Assembly: GCA_900491605.1 (NCBI GenBank) | Contig: UESW01001800.1 | Span: forward strand, 191,163 to 255,162 | Direction: 5' to 3' | DNA from: Calamus simplicifolius | Lineage: Eukaryota; Streptophyta; Magnoliopsida; Arecales; Arecaceae | Length of the DNA: 64,000 bases | Part shown: piece after piece, positions 21,756 through 31,894 of the stretch | Layout: each line of letters opens with the position of its first letter | Position numbering within the stretch: the stretch's first letter is position 1 | Translations under genes and position numbers: made by a program | The notes under the pieces: model-generated | What the model was told of the DNA's origin: nothing | The model's database searches: none | What the model saw: the letters and a program-made list of their open reading frames with translations, nothing else

Positions 21756-21777
21756 ATCTTCTCAACTCTCAAATATC
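21754..21777. other. 24-bp templated filler at the duplication junction
   Basis: The 24 bases at the joint between units 1 and 2 are identical to 21601-21624, about 150 bp away inside unit 1 (TGATCTTCTCAACTCTCAAA followed by TATC). Copying of nearby sequence at a breakpoint points to template switching or end joining with synthesis. Confidence 0.8.
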
Positions 21778-22121
21778 GGGTTGCACCAACGCGGAGCTGG
21801 GCTTGGGTGCCGACGCAAAACCGGGCTTGCGTGCCATCGCGAAGTCAGGCTTAAGTGCTGACACGAAGTCGCACTTGAGTGCCGATGTAGAGTCGGGCTT
21901 GAGTGCCGACGTGGAGTCAGGCTTGAGTGCCGATGCGGAGCCGAGCTTAAGTGCCGATGCGGAGCCAGGCAAGTCGGGCTTGAGTGCCGACGCGGAGCCG
22001 GGCTTGAGTGCCGACGAAGTTGGGCTTGAGTTTGGAGCCAGACCACTTAGATACTTCCGTTAATGAAAAAGAAAATGAATGATCATTCTAAGGAAATGTT
22101 CGAATTAAATATGTTAGTAGA

Positions 22122-23270
22122 TTACTGATAATACCTTCGGAGGTTGTCCGCGTTCCAGGTATGAGGGAGAGGTTTTCCGTCTAGCTCTTTGATCCAGTAA
22201 GCCCCGTGATTAAGTGCATTGGTGACTCGATAGGGCCCTTCCCAATTGGGAGACAGTTTTCCTCCCTCCGAAGGTTTGGAGATTTTGGCTCGTCTGAGGA
22301 CCAAATCCCCTAGGAGGAACGTTCTAGTACGAACTCGAGCATTGTAGTACTTTGCAATCCTCTATCAATAGGAGGCCATTCTGATTCGCGCTCGGTCGTG
22401 AAGTTCTTCGACGAGGTTGAGGTTGGCTCTTAATTGATTTGGATTGTCATCTTCATCATATGACTGTACTCAAGGACTGGGGATGCCAATCTCCACTAGG
22501 ACGATAGCTTTCATTCCGAATACAAGGCTGAACGGGGTTTATTCAGTGGGAGCCCGGGGCATCGTGTGATAGGCCCACAGCACATTCGGGAGCTCCTCTA
22601 CCCATCTTCCTTTGAAATTGTCCAGGCATGTCCTGAGCCCTTGTAGGATTGTCCGGTTCATCACTTCGGTAGCCCTATTTATTTGCGGGTGACAGACAGA
22701 AGTGAACCTTTGGTGTATCCCTAGTTCGGCATAGAAATCTTTGAATGGTACATTGTCGAACTGGCATCCGTTGTCGGTAACAAGTGTGTGGGGTAGTCCA
22801 AACCGACAAATGATAGACTTCCAGAAGAAGTTCCTCACCTTAGCTTTGGTAATCTTGGCTAGTGCTTTGTCTTCTACCCACTTAGTGAAGTGATCGATGG
22901 CGACGAGCAAGAACTTTCACTGGCCAAAAGCTAGAGGGAATGATCCCAAGATGTCAATTCCCCACTGGGTGAATGGCCATGGAGCCGATAGAGGGCTCAA
23001 TCAAGAGGTTGGCAGTCATTGGATGTTGGCATGCCACTAGCAACTATCGCACTTCCAAAATAGTTCGGCTGCGTCTTCCCGCATGGTGGGCCAGTAATAG
23101 CCTTGGCGTTAGGCTTTGTGTAATAGAGCTCTACCCCCCAAGTGGTTTCTGTAGATGCCTTCATGAATCTCTCAGAGGATGTAGTAGGTGTCCGTAAGAC
23201 CAACATATCTAAGGAGGGAATGAGAGAAAGACCTCCAGTACAGCTGTCCGTCAAACATCAGGAACTTGTG
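22122..23270 (-). pseudogene. Integrase of the Tat-like element (original copy)
   Basis: Same domain order as in the duplicated copy: zinc region (23270-23040), core (22910-22539) with TDNGCQFDN and HPQINRATEVMNR, and C-terminal domain 22304-22122. Integrase inserts the reverse-transcribed DNA. It is broken between the zinc region and the core, and between the core and the C-terminus. Confidence 0.8.
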
Positions 23271-23514
23271 TACTCGCTATTTGAAAATCTTGGCCTTGGC
23301 AGGATCGGCTGGGAGGACACTAGTGGCGAAGTACTAGTTATAAGCGTTCATCCAAGAAGGTTCCTGGCAGACTGGCATGGACTCCTCCACTGCATCAATG
23401 CTTGGGGCTTCCAGGTGCTCCGTCGGCCGAGGTAGCCAACCGGGACAATGCGTTAGCTCTAGCGTTCTCCGCTCGGGGAATGTAGCTGACGCTGAAGTGG
23501 GCTAGGGGAGAAAC

Positions 23515-23784
23515 CTATGACCGCACCATATTTAAGTAGTGGGACATAGTGGGATCCCGCACCTCATATTCCCCCTTTATCTGGCCAGAGACTAGCTGGG
23601 AGTCGGTGAAAACTCTAAGATGTTTCGCCCCGAGCTCACGAGCTAGTCTTACTCCTGACAGTAGGGCTTCATATTCAACTTGGTTGTTGATAGCTGGAAA
23701 AAGGAAACGAAGGGCGTACTTGGCCACCACTTTGTCTGGGCTAGCTAGAATGAGGCCCGCTCCACTTCCATGAGAGTTTGACAC
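23515..23784 (-). pseudogene. Archaeal-type RNase H domain (original copy)
   Basis: 89 open codons with NNQVEYEALLSGVRLAREL and TDSQLVSGQIKGEYEVRD. Differs from the duplicate by Ala to Val near the end. The presence of this second RNase H is the best single marker for the Tat lineage. Confidence 0.78.
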
Positions 23785-23895
23785 TCCGTCTACGTGAAGG
23801 AGCCAGTCATTCCCTCCCTCCTCGGTTTCAGCACCCGAGGGGTTTGCATGGGATTCTTCCAGCTGCTCTTCTGCCCAAGTGCATTCGACCAGAAA

Positions 23896-24840
23896 TTATG
23901 CCAAGACTTGGGACTTCATAGCTCTCCTGGGTCGGAACGACAGGTTGAACTCCCCCAACTTGAGCGCCCACGTTGCCAATCGGCCAGAAGTATCAGGATG
24001 AGAAAGGATCACCTTGAGCGGTTGGTCGGTAACTGCCACAATCGGGTGAGCTTGGAAATAGGGCCTGAGGCACTGGGCAAAGAAGATTAATGCGAAAATG
24101 ATCTTCTCAACTCTCAAATATCTAGTCTCAGCGTCATGGAGTACCTTGCTAGTGTAGTATACTGGCTTTTGTGTCCCATCGATGTCCATGCGAACAAGCA
24201 CGGAGCTGACAGTTTCAGGAGAGGCCGTGAGGTACAGAAAGAGTTCTTCCTTGGCCTTTGGTTTAGACAACAGTGGCGGGATGGATAGGAATTCTTTTAA
24301 CCCATCGAAGGCCTCCTTGCATTCTCTCATCCATTCGAAGCCGTTGACTTTACGTAGAGCCTTGAAGAAAGGCAGACATCTCTCCGCGGACTTGGATAGA
24401 AAACAGCTTAGAGCCGCTACCCTTCTAGCTAGGCGCTGCACTTCCACCTTGTAGCAGTATATTCTCTTCTCAGTTATGAAAGAGGTAGCTTCCTCGTATG
24501 TCGGGTTCATCCGGATTTGGTTGTACCCAAAGAAGGCATCCATGAAATTAAGGGTCTCATGATCGGACGTAGCGTCCACCAGTTGGTCGATCAGAGGCAA
24601 AGGGAAGCTATCCTTGGGGCATGCTTTGTTGAAGTCAGTAAAGTCTACACACATCCTCCAGCTTCCGTTGGCCTTGCGGACCATCATGACGTTGGCCAAC
24701 CATTCGGGGTAGTGAACTTCCTAAATGTGGCTTGCAGCTTTCAGCTTGTGGATTTCCTCATCGATGGCTTTCTGTCTGTCTGGAGCGAAGCTTCTCTTCT
24801 TCTATTGCACAGGCCAGCATTCTAGCTTGAGGTTGAGCCG
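23896..24840 (-). pseudogene. Reverse transcriptase and RNase H connection, catalytic centre deleted in frame
   Basis: The RT N-terminus (RSFAPDRQKAIDEEIHKLKA, about 24800-24735) is separated by a TAG near 24722 from VRKANGSWRMCVDFTDFNKA...CPKDSFPLP and DAFFGYNQIRM. At 24450 the reading goes straight from IYCYKV to EVQRLARRVAALS. In intact relatives about 100 residues, including the MPFGLKNAGATYQ block and the YVDD catalytic loop, lie between these points. The frame stays open across the gap for 267 codons. The tether and RNase H region follow (VTDQPLKVILSHPDTSGR). This copy cannot make an active RT. Confidence 0.82.
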
Positions 24841-25122
24841 GTGAGTGATTATCTCCTTAGGGATGCTTGGCATGTCGGATGATGACCATGCGAAGATGTC
24901 AGAGTTGGCACACAGGAAAATAAGGAGCTAATTGCGTGCCTCTTCCGGGAGTAGTGCTCTGACCTAGATGGTTCTCGTTGGGTCCTCCCCCAAGGGGAAA
25001 GTCAGAAGGTGCTTAGCTGGCTGCCCTCTCCTCTCCAAGTCTCGGGCAAGTGGTTCAGGCGATGTTGCCGACACCGTCTCTTGAGGACTAGGGGCTAAGT
25101 GATAGCAAAGCGGTAACGGGTT

Positions 25123-25527
25123 CTATTCTCCCCTCATCTCTCCAACTCCTTTGCTGGTGGGGAACTTTACAAGTAACCTCTTGTTGGAGATGACAACATC
25201 TAGCAGGTTCAAACCAGGTCTCCCCAAAATAGCATTGTAAGCCAGTGGGACCCAAACCACCAGGAAGTTCATGAGAACTGCGCTCTGACGCGGTGGAATC
25301 CCAGCGGTAACAGGAAAGGTGACTTCTCCCTCAACCCTGACGGAGTCTCCAGTGAAACCCATCAAGGGAGTGGTGACGGGTAGAACAGAACTTGTAGGTA
25401 GGTTCATTCTAACAAAAGCGTCATAACTCAAAACATTAACTGAGCTTCCACTATCAACCAGAATCCACTTTACAGGATGTTTAGCGATCGTCATAGAGAT
25501 GACGACACTATCATCATTCTTATTCAC
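25123..25527 (-). pseudogene. Aspartic protease region of the Tat-like element
   Basis: Contains ILVDSGSSVNVLSYDAFVRM, the active-site D-S-G motif, and AYNAILGRPGLNLLDVVIS near the C-terminal flap side. 134 open codons. The neighbours are gag upstream (higher coordinates) and RT downstream, as expected for one gag-pol polyprotein, but the frames are not continuous. Confidence 0.8.
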
Positions 25528-25559
25528 TACTCCTTCTAGATCCCTTTTGGAGAAGGGGA

Positions 25560-27180
25560 TTATAGAGCCTTCTTCCTCCTCTCGCTATCCTTTGAAATTG
25601 TTGCCTGCCCGATCATGGCCACCGTCTTCTCCGTTGGGGCGTTGTCTACGCTAATCTGTGGTGTGGGAGGTGCCGACGGACCCGCAGCAATAGGGTTCCC
25701 CCTCTGGATGAATTTTCTTAGATGGCCTTGCTGAACAAGTTCCTCGATAGCTTTTTTCAGTAGGTAACAGTCTTCAGTATCGTGGCCATAGTCTCTGTGA
25801 TATCGGTAGTAAAGTTCCTTGTTGCGGGGGATCCCAGGCCTCATGGGGGATGGACGTTGAAAGTAGGGCTCCTCCTTGATTTCTAATAGGATATGGGATA
25901 TAGGGGCAAGCAGCGGAGTAAACTGCTCCTTGGGGACTAGCATTGAGGCCGATTATCTGACCGACGGGGTGGCTTCGGCTTTCTGGACCGTGTCCAAGCT
26001 GGTTCCAAAGGTGCATGCTTCTTACCAGATCCTTTATCAACCTTGCTCCTGGAGGAATCTGCTTCGTCTGCACGAATGTACTTCTATGCCCGGCTCAACA
26101 GTTTGGCATAGGAGTGAGGAGGCTTTTTATCCAGGGAATAGGCAAACCTGGACGGATGGAGTCCTCTCTTCAGAGCCAACGTAGCCACAGAGTCCTCAAG
26201 GTTATATACCTCCAGTGCCGCTTCCTTGAATCGAGCCACAAAATCTTTAAGGGATTCACCGCTCCTCTACTAGACGGCGAACAGGCTATCAGTCACTCGG
26301 AAGATCTTTCAGCATACATCAAAGTGAGCCAGAAAAGATCACTCGAGTTGCTTAAAAGAGTTGATACTGCATGATGGTAAACGGGAATACCACACACGCG
26401 TAGCCTTCCGGAGAGCAGCTGGGAAGGCTACATAGAGAAGAGAGTCCACCGCCCCCTGGACTTGCATGAGGACCTTGTAGCTTTCTAGGTGGTCCAGGGG
26501 GTCCGTAGTACTGTCGTAGAGATCCATCTGGGGAAGACGGAACCGAGGTGGGACTGACTCCTCCATAATGCGGCGAGAGAGCGGAGGGCGATGGTCATAG
26601 CCCGTTTCATGTGGGTTGGTAATCCGGCGGCCAAGTTCCACCAATCGCCGATGATACTCATCCAGCCGCTGCTCGGCCCGACGAACGGTCTTCCTATTGG
26701 TGTCCTCTTTTGAGGAGTCAGAGGATGAAGATGGGGAAGGCTGCCGGTGCAAGGAGTGCACGTGCCTTGGTTATTTCTCACCACGCCGCCTGTGAGAGCG
26801 ATCGGAATGATGAGAAAGAGACCGTCATCGTTTGAAGGTCTCCCGATGCCAAGGCCTTCTGGGCGAGTGGTGGGAGGCCTTAGGAGGGGTCCTACCCTGA
26901 TGAAGTTGGCTGGCTACATGGCCCTCTGCATGTGGTGGGGGTTGAGGTGGCACATGCATGGCGGCGAAGCCATGCTCCTGTAGTCATCGCACCACCACCA
27001 TCAAGTCTTGCACCTACTGGGTCAGGGCATCAAGCCGATAGGCCTGGCTAGCCTGCAGCTGTGCGGGAGACAGAGTAGGGAGGTTGGCCTCCGATTGCTC
27101 AGCCCGCGGGAGGCATCCCGCGGCTTGGCTGGTGGAAGCTTCTTGAGTCGCGTCATCACCATCATCTTCCTTGCCGATGT
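25560..27180 (-). pseudogene. Gag of the Tat-like element
   Basis: The N-terminal part (27180-26790) is frame-shifted. The capsid part includes RRAEQRLDEYHRRLVELGRR, DLYDSTTDPLDHLESYKVLM and WYSRLPSCSINSFKQLE (26720-26339). The nucleocapsid part has YYRYHRDYGHDTEDCYLLKK (about 25800), a H/C-type zinc-knuckle-like segment. It starts downstream of the PBS at 27233-27245 and is split into at least three frames. Confidence 0.75.
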
Positions 27181-27232
27181 CACGGGGTCGCAGATTTGTG
27201 GGGGTAAACGTCTGTCTGCCGTGTGCCCCCTA

Positions 27233-27245
27233 CCTGGCGCGCCAA
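27233..27245 (-). other. Primer binding site of the Tat-like element
   Basis: TTGGCGCGCCAGG on the minus strand, two bases after the LTR B end (...GGTGGCAACA GA). The Tat-like element at 60679 has the matching TTGGTGCGCCAGG at the same distance. The tRNA was not identified. Confidence 0.65.
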
Positions 27246-27247
27246 TC

Positions 27248-28185
27248 TGTTGCCACCAAATCACTTTTGAAGAGCGTCATGCAAGAAAAGACCTTTGCGT
27301 GTTTTTAGGAATGTGACAGGGCCGTCTCCTTTTTGGCTTGGAACCTGCAAAAGAAGTCCTGAGCCGGTGGTTCCGGCGGGAACCCTCCGACGCTCAACTT
27401 AGCGACTTGAGGAGAACAGGAATTTAGATGAGAGTTTTTGCTTACCTCCTCTTGTGAGTTCGGGTCCTCTTTTTATACCTGTCCGGGGGTCCCTTTTTTC
27501 CCTCGTTAGAACCGTCGAATCCCTCAGGATCAGCTTTGTGAACAGCAGGTAGGTACATCGTTGCTGAGCAGGCGCCGTACATACCGATGACTGTTGGGTA
27601 TGCTGGCAACTACCCATGATTTTGGCAATGATATGCGGGTCAGTCGTGTTGCAGTTGGTGTTTTAGATCACCGAGCTCGATATTCGGAGTTGGTTTCATG
27701 AGGGCAGAGTTCACGTGGTATGAACTGATGTTAAGGCCAAGACCGAGGCCGGGATGAATCTGAAGCCGAGGCCAAGCAGAATTCGAGGCTGAAGCTGTGG
27801 CCGAGCCGGATCCGAGGCCGAAATGAATCTTAAGCTGAGGCCAAGACGAATCTGAGGCTGAAGCCATGGCCGAGCCGAATTCAAGGCCGAAGCCATGGCC
27901 GAGCCGATCCAAGGCCGAAGCCATGGCTGAGCCGAATCCGAGGCCAAAGCCGTGGCCAAGCCGAATCCAAGGCCGAAGCCGAGGCCGAAACGAATTTGAA
28001 GCCGAGGCCAAGCCGAATCCGACGCCGAAGCCGTCGCCGAGTAGAATCCGAGGCCGAAGCCATCGCCGAGCTGAATCCGAGGCCGAAGCCATGGACGAGC
28101 CAAATTCGAGGCTGATTGAAGCTACTTACATTCAAAAAGTCATGCGGGTTGTTATCATGCCGCATGACTGTGATTAGCCACATCA
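27248..28185 (-). repeat. LTR B of the Tat-like element
   Basis: About 938 bp from TGTTGCCACC to GATTAGCCACATCA, similar to LTR A throughout, with a rearranged minisatellite at 27730-28110. It serves as 5' LTR for the gag-pol on its left and as 3' LTR for the accessory segment on its right. Confidence 0.82.
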
Positions 28186-28526
28186 GATGCCCCCCGCCCT
28201 CGATATGGGTGAGCATGCTTCTACCATCGAAAGGGGGTGTTTTATCACCCGGTGGCTAATCTCCACGTGCCACGCGTCGAGGGCCATCCTTCCTTTAATG
28301 ATGCATCAGATGCTGCAGCGCCATCGTATCGCCCGTCTCGGTTGTTGGGATCGAGAAGGATTTTCTGAGTGCTGAGCAGGTGCATCATTACGGTGAGGTC
28401 ACCGCCGTCCCTTCATTGGTAGTGACCTTCGTGCTTCCTGCCCTGGGCGGTTGCCATAGCCATCCCCAATGGAAAGCAGACATGTGTCCAAAGTGAGTTA
28501 GGCGGGATGATTTTGAAAAGACGGGG

Positions 28527-28536
28527 CTATAAAAAG
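28527..28536 (+). promoter_or_regulatory. TATA box of antisense accessory gene, copy 2
   Basis: CTATAAAAAG, 154 bp before the ATG at 28681; conserved in sequence and spacing with copy 1. Confidence 0.7.
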
Positions 28537-30610
28537 GGGATCGTCCTGGACCGGAGCCACCTTCACCTTCTTTGCCTTCTTCCCCATTTCGGTCCCGCTT
28601 GAGCCTGTTCATCTCCCACCTCCCAAGTTCTTCGTCCCTGATTTCGTTGGCTTCATATCCTTCAGGTCAGTTCTGTTTCCATGGCTTCTTCCCCATTGTG
28701 CTCGATTTCTGATTCTGGGGGTTATTCCCCCAATCCTCGACCTTCTCCCTCTCCCCCGCTTAGCTGGTCCTCCTCCGCGGAGGATGTCCCAGCGGAGCAG
28801 CGGGGAGCTGCTGGGCGAATTCCCGCCAGGAATCGCCCGATCGCCAGACGGGCCCCCGTTCGGCATCGTCCGGATGTGGCCGGCCCCTCCTCCCTTGTGA
28901 GGCAGTCTCCCGAGAGGACTGCCTCTATCATGACCGCCCAAGAGATTATCAATCTCAGGGCTCAATACCAAATCCCTACTGACCTCCGTCTTTACCGACC
29001 CCTTCCCGAGGACAGAGTAGTTTCCTTCTGCCCTAGTCAGGTCACCCTTTATTAATCATACTTTAAGGCCGGCCTTCGTCTTCCCATCCATCCCTTTATA
29101 CTTAATGTATTAGATCGGTACTCTTTGTCTCTGGCACAGTTAGTTCCAAACTCCATTCGGACCCTTGTCAGTTTTTTAGTGTTATGTCACATTCAGGGGA
29201 TTGAGTCTAGGGTCTCTCTCTTTCGTTGTTTCTACACCCTTAGGAAACAATTGGGTTGGTGGTCCTTCGCCCCTATGCCAACCAGAACCCTTAAGTTATA
29301 TCTTTCCACTTCCATCAAAGGGTGGAAAGATAGGTTTTTCTTCGCCCAGGTTGAGGGGGTAAGAGCCGAGTGGAGAATTCCCGAGACCGAGCTGAATAGA
29401 GACCCAACAGTACTCCCAAGAGATAAAGAGGCATTCAGGAAATTGATCACTGCCGACATCCCTCGGTGTAACATGTTGTTAGCCGAGCAAAACCTTTGGC
29501 TGGCAGGACTTGCTCCTAGCAATGGTGAGCGGCCAACCGTTCCCTCTTTTATTTCTTTTCCTTCTCCTTTTGTAATAATTACAAGTTCTTTTGATCCGCA
29601 GGTATGGCACCTTCACTTCAAACAATAAGACAGGCCGCCACGAAGAAGAGAAAGGCCAAAGCGGATCGGGCCTCTGTCGAAAAGAGGGCCACCATCGAAG
29701 TTGTCAACAGAACCGAGGCTGGAGAGGCTTCGTGTTGGCCTAGATGGCAACCCAAGAGGGGGGGGGGGTGAATTGGGTTCTTAAAAATTTAAGACTTTTT
29801 GAAATTTTTTAAACAAATTAACTCAAGATGTGCAAGTGAGAGAAGTTAACTTATAAGCAATGCACAAACAGTAATATAAGAGATAGAGAGAGAGACAAGT
29901 GAGCACGGCAAACACAAGATATTTTATAGTGGTTCGGTGCAACCAACACCTACGTCCACTCCCAAGATTCACTTGGGTCCACACTATAATCTTCCTAGAT
30001 TACAGCCGAGTTGTTTTACAAGCTCACAACTCAAACTTGTTGTTTTTCCGGGATCACAACGAACCCAGCCGGTTTTACACGGGCTTACCAGCACAAAAAC
30101 CCTAACTCGTTGTTTTTAACAGGATCACAACGAACCCAAGCTTAACCAAGCTTGAACCGAGGTAAAACTACCTCCTCTAGTTCAATCCCCCAGATTGAAC
30201 TAGGCACAAACAAAATAAGTATTGTTTTTGAAATACAAAGCTCCTCAATGAGCAAATATACAAATTAAGAATAACAAGGTTTAGAAAAGCCTGATTTGTA
30301 GATTGGTTGGCTTTTGAGCTTTTCTTTTTTCTTCTTTTCCTCTTCTCTTTGGATTGAATCAAGCCTCAGCTCCGATTCTTCACAGTTGAAGCAGTTGAGA
30401 AGATTGAAAAGGAAGAAACGGAGCTTTTCTTCAATTTGGGAAATCCACTGATTTTGATTTGAACGCCTTGGATTCCTCTTGAGCTTTTGGAGTGGAAGGA
30501 TTTGAGCTTGAAGGATTTTCTCTTGGATTTCAGGCTCAGAGATTTTTGGATTTTTGATTTGAACTATTTCTCCTCTCTCTCTTTTTTTTTTTTTTTGAAT
30601 AAGAGTCTTC

Positions 30611-30620
30611 CCTTTTATAG
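30611..30620 (-). promoter_or_regulatory. TATA box in the 3' LTR of copia element 1
   Basis: CTATAAAAGG on the minus strand, in the context GAAATCTATAAAAGGGAAGA; the matching box in the 5' LTR reads CTATATAAAGG (39613-39603). Confidence 0.65.
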
Positions 30621-30762
30621 ATTTCTTTCACACCATTTTTGGAAGAAAACTATCCGTTGGAGTGTACCTTGTATCAAAATATATCCGTTAGAAATAAGGT
30701 AAAATAGAAATATTACCGTTAGAGCTGATCTGGCAACTTGATTTTTCGTTCCAGGTGGGTTG

Positions 30763-31022
30763 GAGTCGACTCTAACTTTTCTGGAGTCGGCTCTAGCTCG
30801 AGGCATTCCAAAACGATATTTCTGGAGTCGTCTCTGGCTTTTCTGGGGTCGACAAGAAACTTTTCCGGAGTCGACTCTAACTTACCCGGAGTCGACTCTA
30901 GGTCGGGGCCAGAAAAATCGACTTTCTGCTTCTTCTGTGAGAGTCGACTCTAACAGTCTCGGAGTCGACTCTAACTTCCGTGCCAGTTCGGAGTCGGCTC
31001 TGTGATTCTCGGAGTCGACTCT
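30763..31022. repeat. GAGTCGACTC palindrome array in LTR (copia element 1)
   Basis: About ten copies of the 10-bp palindrome GAGTCGACTC or near variants (GAGTCGGCTC, GAGTCGTCTC), most followed by TAAC or TAG. They lie 150-400 bp upstream of the LTR TATA box in the direction of transcription, the usual place for enhancer-like sites. Matching array in the other LTR: 39753-40015. Confidence 0.8.
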
Positions 31023-31195
31023 AATGTCTGCAATTCTTACCTAGACATTAGATTCGATCCAGAACACAATGTAACTCCTGATTTTGATCATTCAAAGTCT
31101 TATAATCTGAAACACTAAATCAAAATCATCAGAGCCTTCAAAAGTTATACTCAAATAGTTTTGTTAATCATCAAAATCATCAATTGGGTCAACAA

Positions 31196-31690
31196 TCTCC
31201 CCCTTTTTGATGATAACAAAAACTTTGAGTATATGCATTCAAAAATTCAATCAAACTAAGGATTATAGTCATTTTGAAACTTAAACATTTGAAATTAAGG
31301 TTTTGATGCCAATGTTCAACGTAAACTTTAAAATTGTACATGAGTTCAATATAATCCATCAATTATGAATTTTAATCTTAATGTGCATAAAATTGCAAAT
31401 GAGCTTTTTGTTAAGCTCCCCCTGCATTGAGTAGCTCCCCCTATATATAAGCATCAAATTTTAACTGATTAATATTTCAAGTCATTTTGCATAAACAATT
31501 ATTTCTCCCCCTTTCTTTCTTTATGCATATATAACCATTTCTCCCTTTATTAAAATTTTCAAGTCTTTGCATATTCAATATTCCTATTCAATCTTTCTTC
31601 GCATACAACCTTCTTTCATTAAATCAAGTCTTTCTTTCTTTGCATATTCAACATCTCAACCATCTCTCCCCCTTTTTTGTTATCAGCAAT
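31196..31690 (-). other. Multiple polypurine tracts of copia element 1
   Basis: On the minus strand, GGGGGAG-containing tracts occur right next to the LTR (AAAAAGGGGGAGATTG at 31196-31212) and again near 31424, 31440, 31506 and 31670. Repeated PPT-like tracts upstream of the 3' LTR are a described trait of Sireviruses. Confidence 0.7.
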
Positions 31691-31894
31691 AAGGAGAGTA
31701 TTAGATAAAGAAAGCTATAAAAAATTTGTAGACTCAATAAAGCATAGGGATCCAAGCAATCAATATTTGAAAATGTGAAATTGCATTTCATAAGCAAGAA
31801 CCATTACATTAGTTGATTCATATACATTTCAAAATGAAATACATTAGATATTCAAAAACTTCCTAAGTACAAACTATCAAAATCAAAATCAAGG

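Larger units (their letters stand above)
21776..24253 (-). repeat. 2.5-kb direct duplication within pol, unit 2
   Basis: Partner of 19278-21755. This unit continues without a break into upstream RT sequence at 24253 and is therefore the original; unit 1 is the added copy. Confidence 0.9.
29733..31195 (-). repeat. 3' LTR of copia element 1
   Basis: 1,463 bp, closely matching 38708-40189. It holds a TATA box (CTATAAAAGG at 30620-30611, minus strand) and, upstream of it on that strand, an array of GAGTCGACTC/GAGTCGGCTC words at 30763-31022. Confidence 0.88.

Noticed and set aside
29741..29775. Ribosome-binding or G-quadruplex element at the G10 run near the copia LTR end
   Set aside because: A single G tract present in all four LTRs; no four-tract pattern.
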